This document shows, one piece after another, positions 5,788-9,071 of a stretch of DNA of 9,071 nucleotides. A program made the translations under genes and the position numbers. Source of the stretch: an uncultured Clostridia bacterium (GTDB lineage: Bacteria > Bacillota_A > Clostridia > TANB77 > CAG-508); NCBI GenBank assembly GCA_944392525.1, contig CALXXB010000049.1:1-9071 (forward strand). The letters are read 5' to 3'. The notes beneath the pieces were generated by a model. It was not told the origin of the DNA. It saw only the letters and a program-made list of their open reading frames with translations, and ran no database searches. The stretch's first letter is position 1, and each line of letters begins with the position of its first letter.

Positions 5788-6183
5788 ATGAAGAAAGAAA
5801 CTTTATTAGAAATTATATTTGGAACAATCGGAGGATTAGTATTTGCAGTAGGAATGTGCATGTGTTTAATTCCAGAATGGAATATGTTTACTACAGGAGT
5901 CGTAGTAAGTATTATGGGATTTGTAATTCTGTTATGTATAATTCCAATATATAGATCTAATCATCCTAAAAAAGAGTATGCTCCTATTAATTGGTCAATA
6001 GTTTTTACTTGGATTATTGGAATTGCTGGAGCATTACTTATGGGATTTGGAATGAGTAGAATTATGAGTGGAACGCCTACTCATACAGATATGATAGTAG
6101 GAATGAGTTGTGGAGTTATAGGACTACTTATTTGTGTTCTTGTTTATCCAGTTTATTCTTATATAAATAGAAAAGAGAATTAA
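5788..6183 (+). CDS. Four-helix membrane protein with internally duplicated hairpins, function unknown
   Basis: A 131-residue integral membrane protein with predicted transmembrane segments at about residues 8-28, 35-55, 68-90 and 101-124. A hydrophilic cytoplasmic or external loop (RSNHPKKEYAPIN) sits between the two pairs. The halves look alike: G-x-I-G-G-x-x-x-x-x-G-M then T-x-x-V-V-x-S-I-M-G in the first, and G-I-A-G-A-x-x-x-G-F-G-M then D-M-I-V-G-M-S-C-G in the second. Each ends in a P-x-Y motif (IIPIYR, VYPVYS). This suggests an old hairpin duplication. ATG 5788 is chosen over the in-frame ATG 5773 because GGAGG at 5775-5779 is 8 nt before it; the 5773 ATG overlaps that SD and the upstream gene. 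It starts 1 nt after the 76-aa gene's stop. No family name or transport motif is recognisable; annotation pipelines would probably call it hypothetical. Confidence 0.85.
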   Translation: MKKETLLEIIFGTIGGLVFAVGMCMCLIPEWNMFTTGVVVSIMGFVILLCIIPIYRSNHPKKEYAPINWSIVFTWIIGIAGALLMGFGMSRIMSGTPTHTDMIVGMSCGVIGLLICVLVYPVYSYINRKEN

Positions 6184-6321
6184 TAATAATGAAAAAAATT
6201 AATTCTAAAAATAAAAGTTTTAAAAAATTAAAAATATTGATGAAAAAGATAACTGTCGGAAAAGATTATTTTTTAGTATTAGAAAAAATGATTTTAGGGG
6301 TTATATCACATTCTTCTTTTA
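6184..6321. other. AT-rich stretch with no supported gene
   Basis: The only reading frame is a 54-codon ATG frame (6190-6354) without an SD. It is Lys-rich, has no family resemblance, and runs into the hairpin described next. It may contain eroded sequence of the mobile-element remnant or the lost 5' part of the serine-hydrolase gene, but I could not match either. No clear terminator follows the membrane-protein gene. Confidence 0.5.
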
Positions 6322-6324
6322 TAA

Positions 6325-6369
6325 GAAGGGAGCGTAAAACCCACTACCTTTAGGTGGTTGGTAGTTCAC
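6325..6369 (+). mobile_element. Probable right-end remnant of an IS200/IS605-type element (TnpB-type RE / omega-RNA 3' scaffold)
   Basis: GAAGGGAGCGTAAAACCC leads into a hairpin. ACCCACTACC (6339-6348) pairs with GGTGGTTGGT (6353-6362) around loop TTTA, with nine pairs including one T-G, one mismatch, then AGTTCAC (6363-6369). A GC-richer CTTTAG-loop hairpin followed by GTAGTTCAC is, from memory, the pattern at right ends of IS200/IS605-family elements with tnpB, where it also forms the 3' part of the guide RNA. The next base (6370) starts sequence matching the interior of a serine-hydrolase gene, as expected at an insertion boundary. No tnpA, tnpB or left end is in the window, so this would be a stranded relic. 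Confidence 0.5.
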
Positions 6370-6724
6370 TAACACATACAACAGGATTTGATGTTAATGA
6401 ATTAAAAAGTAAATGAATGAAAAAGTTTAAATAATCGGATTGATGGTATTTGGGATGGAGAGAAAATAATTTCTAAGCAATGGATTGAAGATTTGACAAA
6501 AGTTCAATTTGATAGACCATCAGGTTCAGCAAATTATGGATATCAATGGTGGATAAGAAATTTTGGAGATAATAATTATTCAACTTTTTTTGTACAAGGA
6601 CATTTCGAACAATATATTTTCTAGACCAGATTTGGGCTTAGTTGTATCAATTACTAGTTACTATGAAGGAAGCTAAAGTGTGTATTGGCAAATAATGAAT
6701 AATATTGTAAATGCTTGTCAGTAA
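6370..6724 (+). pseudogene. Serine hydrolase (beta-lactamase/class C family) pseudogene fragments
   Basis: Remains of a PF00144-type serine hydrolase, split into pieces in three frames. From 6369/6370 the frame reads LTHTTGFDVNELKSK then stop (6414-6416), matching the family's LLTHTSG motif in the N-terminal half. The next piece (6421-6624) reads NNRIDGIWDGEKIISKQWI, then YGYQWWI, GHFEQYIF and stop. This is the family's C-terminal half (NNGxWDGxxIxSxxW, YGYxWW, GHGGQYI). After a frameshift the next frame gives SRPDLGLVVSITSYYEG (to 6670), a premature TAA at 6674-6676, then SVYWQIMNNIVNACQ ending at 6724. The N terminus with the SxxK nucleophile is missing, and roughly 150 residues between the first two pieces are gone by comparison with the family. 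It is certainly non-functional. The insertion-element end at its 5' edge suggests how decay began. Confidence 0.85.
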
Positions 6725-6755
6725 AATAAAATTGCTAATATGATTAAATTGAAAG

Positions 6756-6801
6756 AAAAAGATAATTGCTTATAAAAAAGTATATGGAATTATCTTTTTT
6801 T
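6756..6801 (+). terminator. Rho-independent terminator downstream of the pseudogene
   Basis: A perfect 12-bp stem pairs AAAAAGATAATT (6756-6767) with AATTATCTTTTT (6788-6799). The 20-nt apical region forms further pairs (CTTATA with TATATG, one mismatch). Seven T (6795-6801) end it. It probably terminated the ancestral hydrolase transcript and now insulates the ATPase promoter from upstream read-through. Confidence 0.8.
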
Positions 6802-6839
6802 GTTTTTTAAAATTCTTATAAAATTTAATTTTAAAGTAA

Positions 6840-6868
6840 TTGATTTTGTTTTTTTCAAGTAGTATAAT
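6840..6868 (+). promoter_or_regulatory. Promoter of the P-type ATPase gene
   Basis: TTGATT (6840-6845), a 17-bp spacer and a perfect TATAAT (6863-6868) give a strong sigma-A-type promoter with a start near 6875. The leader before the TTG start is only about 23 nt, so there is no room for an M-box magnesium riboswitch or a leader peptide between this promoter and the gene. Confidence 0.75.
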
Positions 6869-6897
6869 TTTAAAAATAGATAGGGAGAAAAAGAAAA

Positions 6898-9071
6898 TTG
6901 ATTAGATTATTTTATATTAAAAATAGATTAAAAAATAAAAAATTAATAAATGAAAATGATGATAAAATTTTAAATAAATATAAAGAAATATCAAAACTAT
7001 CAAAGCAAGATATAATGACAAAATTAAATTCAAATGAAGAAAAAGGACTTACGTCAAAAGAAGCAAATAAAAGGTTAGAAGAGAATGGAGAAAATATAGT
7101 AGTAAAAGAAAAGAAACACTCTTGGTTTTATTTTTTCATAAATTCATTTGAAGATAAATTTATACTTATACTTGTAATACTTGCAATTATAAATGAACTA
7201 GTTTCAGATGATAGTATTGGAACAATAATAATTTTAGCAATAGGATTTGTAAGTGCGATGATTAAATTTGCCCAAAACTATTCTACATATAAATTTAATG
7301 AGTCTTTAAAGGATAAAATGTTTTCAACTGCCACTGTAGTAAGAGATGGAAAAGAAAAGGTGGTAAGAGTAGAAAATGTAGTAAAAGGAGATATCATACA
7401 CCTAAATGCTGGTGCAATAATACCTGCAGATGTAATGATAATAGAAAATAAGGACTTATTTTTAAATCAGTCAGTATTTACAGGAGAAAGTGTGCCAGTT
7501 GAAAAATTTGCACAAACTAATGATACAAATGAGATTTTTTCAATTTCTAATATAAGTTTAATGGGAACAAGTGTTATAAGTGGAAATGCAACAGCAATTG
7601 TAATTAATACTGGATTTTCTACATACTTAGGAGAAATGGGCAAAAAGATTGATTCAAAAAGAGAATTAACTAACTTTGAAAAAGGAATGAACAACATAAC
7701 TAAATTACTTATTAGATATATGGTTATAGTGTCTATAGCAGTATTTGTAATTTATGCGTTTATCCGTAAAGATATGTTAGAAGCACTTTTATTTGCATTA
7801 TCAGTTGCAGTTGGAATTACTCCAACAATGCTACCAATGATTGTAAATGTAAATTTAACTAAAGGTACTAAATCACTTGCTAAGAAAAAAACATTAGTAA
7901 AAAACATTAACTCTATTCAAAACTTAGGTGCAATAGATGTATTATGTACTGATAAAACAGGAACACTTACATTAGATAAAATTGTATTACAAAAATATAT
8001 AAATGTAGAAGGAAAAGAAGATTTATCAATTTTAGAATATGCATATATTAATAGCTATTATGGAACAGGTATGAAGAACTTAATAGATAGAGCAGTTATA
8101 ACTTTTGGAAATAGCCATGATATAAAATCTAAAATAGAAGATTATGAAAAAATAGATGAAATACCTTTTGATTATACAAGAAAGAAAATGAGTGTAGTTG
8201 TAAAACATAATGAGCATTATAGAATGATAACAAAAGGAGCACTTGAAGAAGTATTAAAAGGTTGTAATAATGTAAAAATAAGTGGAGAACATAAGTCATT
8301 AACTCAGGAGCTTATAGATAATATAAATAAAAATGCTATGGAATTAGAAAAACAGGGAATGCAAGTAATTGCGTTAGCTTCAAAACGTGATAATAAAGCA
8401 ATTACAGATGAAAATGATATGGCATTTATTGGCTTTGTTGCATTTTTAGACCCACCTAAAAAAGAGGTTAAATCAACAATAAAGAAACTTAAGAAATATG
8501 GAGTTACTACAAAGATATTAACAGGTGATAATGCTTATACTACAGAGAACATATGTAAATTAGTTGGAATATCTAATGATAAAGTCCTACTTGGCAGTGA
8601 TATAGATAAAATGTCTGAAGAAGACTTGGCAAAGCAAGTTGAAGAAGTAAATGTATTTGCTAGAATGAATCCACTTCAAAAAGAAAAAATAATTACAATA
8701 TTAAAGAGAAACGGCCATGTAGTAGGTTATATGGGAGATGGAGTAAATGATGCACCTTCACTACATAATGCAGATGTAGGAATTTGTGTTGATACTGCAA
8801 CAGATATAGCAAAAGAAGCAAGTGATATAATACTTCTAGAAAAAAGTTTGAATGTAATATATGATGGAGTTATAGAAGGAAGAAAAGTATATGGAAATAT
8901 TATAAAATATATGAAGATGGCACTAAGTTCAGACTTTGGAGATGTATTTAGTATATTTATTGCAAGTATATTTTTACCATTTTTACCTTTACTTCCAATT
9001 CAAATGTTAATACAAGACTTTTTATATGACTTTTCACAAATAGCAATTCCTTATGATAATGTAGATGAAGA
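6898..9071 (+). CDS. mgtA: MgtA-type (P3B) P-type ATPase, 3' end outside the window
   Basis: 724 codons of a cation-pumping P-type ATPase of the magnesium-importing class (full members are about 880-900 residues). The cytoplasmic N terminus covers about 1-75, and TM1-TM2 lie at about 80-125. Actuator-domain TGES is at 195-198. TM4 has TPTMLPMIV at about 308-316, and the phosphorylation motif is CTDKTGTLT with Asp352. The nucleotide domain has KGALEEV from 446, the P domain has TGDN at 542-545 and MGDGVNDAPS at 612-621, then TM5 and TM6. SSDFGDVFS (677-685) and LIQDFLYDFSQIAIPYDNVDE are the segments that mark it as MgtA-like. No ATG fits the start; TTG 6898 follows AGGGAG (6882-6887) by 10 nt and the frame is closed by TAG at 6877. 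The key motifs stay in one frame, so the visible part looks intact. TM4-TM6 polar residues differ from the usual MgtA pattern, so the ion may not be magnesium. Confidence 0.9.
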   Translation, partial: MIRLFYIKNRLKNKKLINENDDKILNKYKEISKLSKQDIMTKLNSNEEKGLTSKEANKRLEENGENIVVKEKKHSWFYFFINSFEDKFILILVILAIINELVSDDSIGTIIILAIGFVSAMIKFAQNYSTYKFNESLKDKMFSTATVVRDGKEKVVRVENVVKGDIIHLNAGAIIPADVMIIENKDLFLNQSVFTGESVPVEKFAQTNDTNEIFSISNISLMGTSVISGNATAIVINTGFSTYLGEMGKKIDSKRELTNFEKGMNNITKLLIRYMVIVSIAVFVIYAFIRKDMLEALLFALSVAVGITPTMLPMIVNVNLTKGTKSLAKKKTLVKNINSIQNLGAIDVLCTDKTGTLTLDKIVLQKYINVEGKEDLSILEYAYINSYYGTGMKNLIDRAVITFGNSHDIKSKIEDYEKIDEIPFDYTRKKMSVVVKHNEHYRMITKGALEEVLKGCNNVKISGEHKSLTQELIDNINKNAMELEKQGMQVIALASKRDNKAITDENDMAFIGFVAFLDPPKKEVKSTIKKLKKYGVTTKILTGDNAYTTENICKLVGISNDKVLLGSDIDKMSEEDLAKQVEEVNVFARMNPLQKEKIITILKRNGHVVGYMGDGVNDAPSLHNADVGICVDTATDIAKEASDIILLEKSLNVIYDGVIEGRKVYGNIIKYMKMALSSDFGDVFSIFIASIFLPFLPLLPIQMLIQDFLYDFSQIAIPYDNVDE

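Noticed and set aside
6190..6354. 54-codon ATG frame as a small gene
   Set aside because: No SD, low-complexity Lys-rich start, no recognisable family, and its end is inside the insertion-element hairpin.
7467..7697. Minus-strand 76-codon frame
   Set aside because: It is antisense to the actuator domain of the P-type ATPase, which is clearly coding on the plus strand with TGES in frame.
1..9071. CRISPR array, toxin-antitoxin pair or phage-defence island
   Set aside because: No regularly spaced direct repeats, no nuclease, methylase or toxin motifs; the genes are explained by redox, regulation and transport families.

Overview
The window is very AT-rich with AGA/ATA/TTA-heavy codon use, strong purine-rich Shine-Dalgarno (SD) sites 4-10 nt before most starts, U-tailed hairpin terminators and TGA used as a stop. 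The TetR, flavodoxin and TyrRS types fit a low-GC Firmicute, most likely a Clostridia-type anaerobe. I cannot name the species.

Layout. (1) 28-1240: tyrS, a type-2 tyrosyl-tRNA synthetase, closed by a strong terminator. (2) 1266-4917: a six-gene plus-strand operon. A TetR-family repressor is followed by a flavodoxin, an FMN-reductase/iron-sulfur-flavoprotein-like protein, a flavin-reductase-like split-barrel protein, a YajO-like aldo/keto reductase and a small ABM-domain (quinol monooxygenase-type) protein. Two identical 13-bp palindromes bracket the operon promoter, so I infer that the repressor controls itself and the redox genes. The set looks like a quinone/electrophile or flavin-redox stress cassette; the inducer is unknown. 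(3) 4904-6183: a minus-strand TetR regulator of the Firmicutes DhaS-like type. It is divergent from a two-gene unit encoding a 76-aa charged helical protein with 11-residue repeats and a 131-aa four-helix membrane protein whose two halves resemble each other. Both divergent leaders carry the same TGTTGGRATAA motif. (4) 6184-6801: a decayed region. It holds what looks like the right-end hairpin of an IS200/IS605-type element joined to fragments of a serine-hydrolase (beta-lactamase family) gene with a deletion, a frameshift and a stop codon, then a terminator. (5) 6840-9071: a well-formed promoter and a TTG-initiated MgtA-type P-type ATPase that runs off the window end. Its TM4-TM6 ion-site residues differ from the MgtA consensus I remember.

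The best candidates for something under-described are the TetR/11-mer-repeat protein/duplicated four-helix protein unit, the self-regulated redox operon, and the altered ion site of the P-type ATPase. No CRISPR array, tRNA or rRNA gene was seen.
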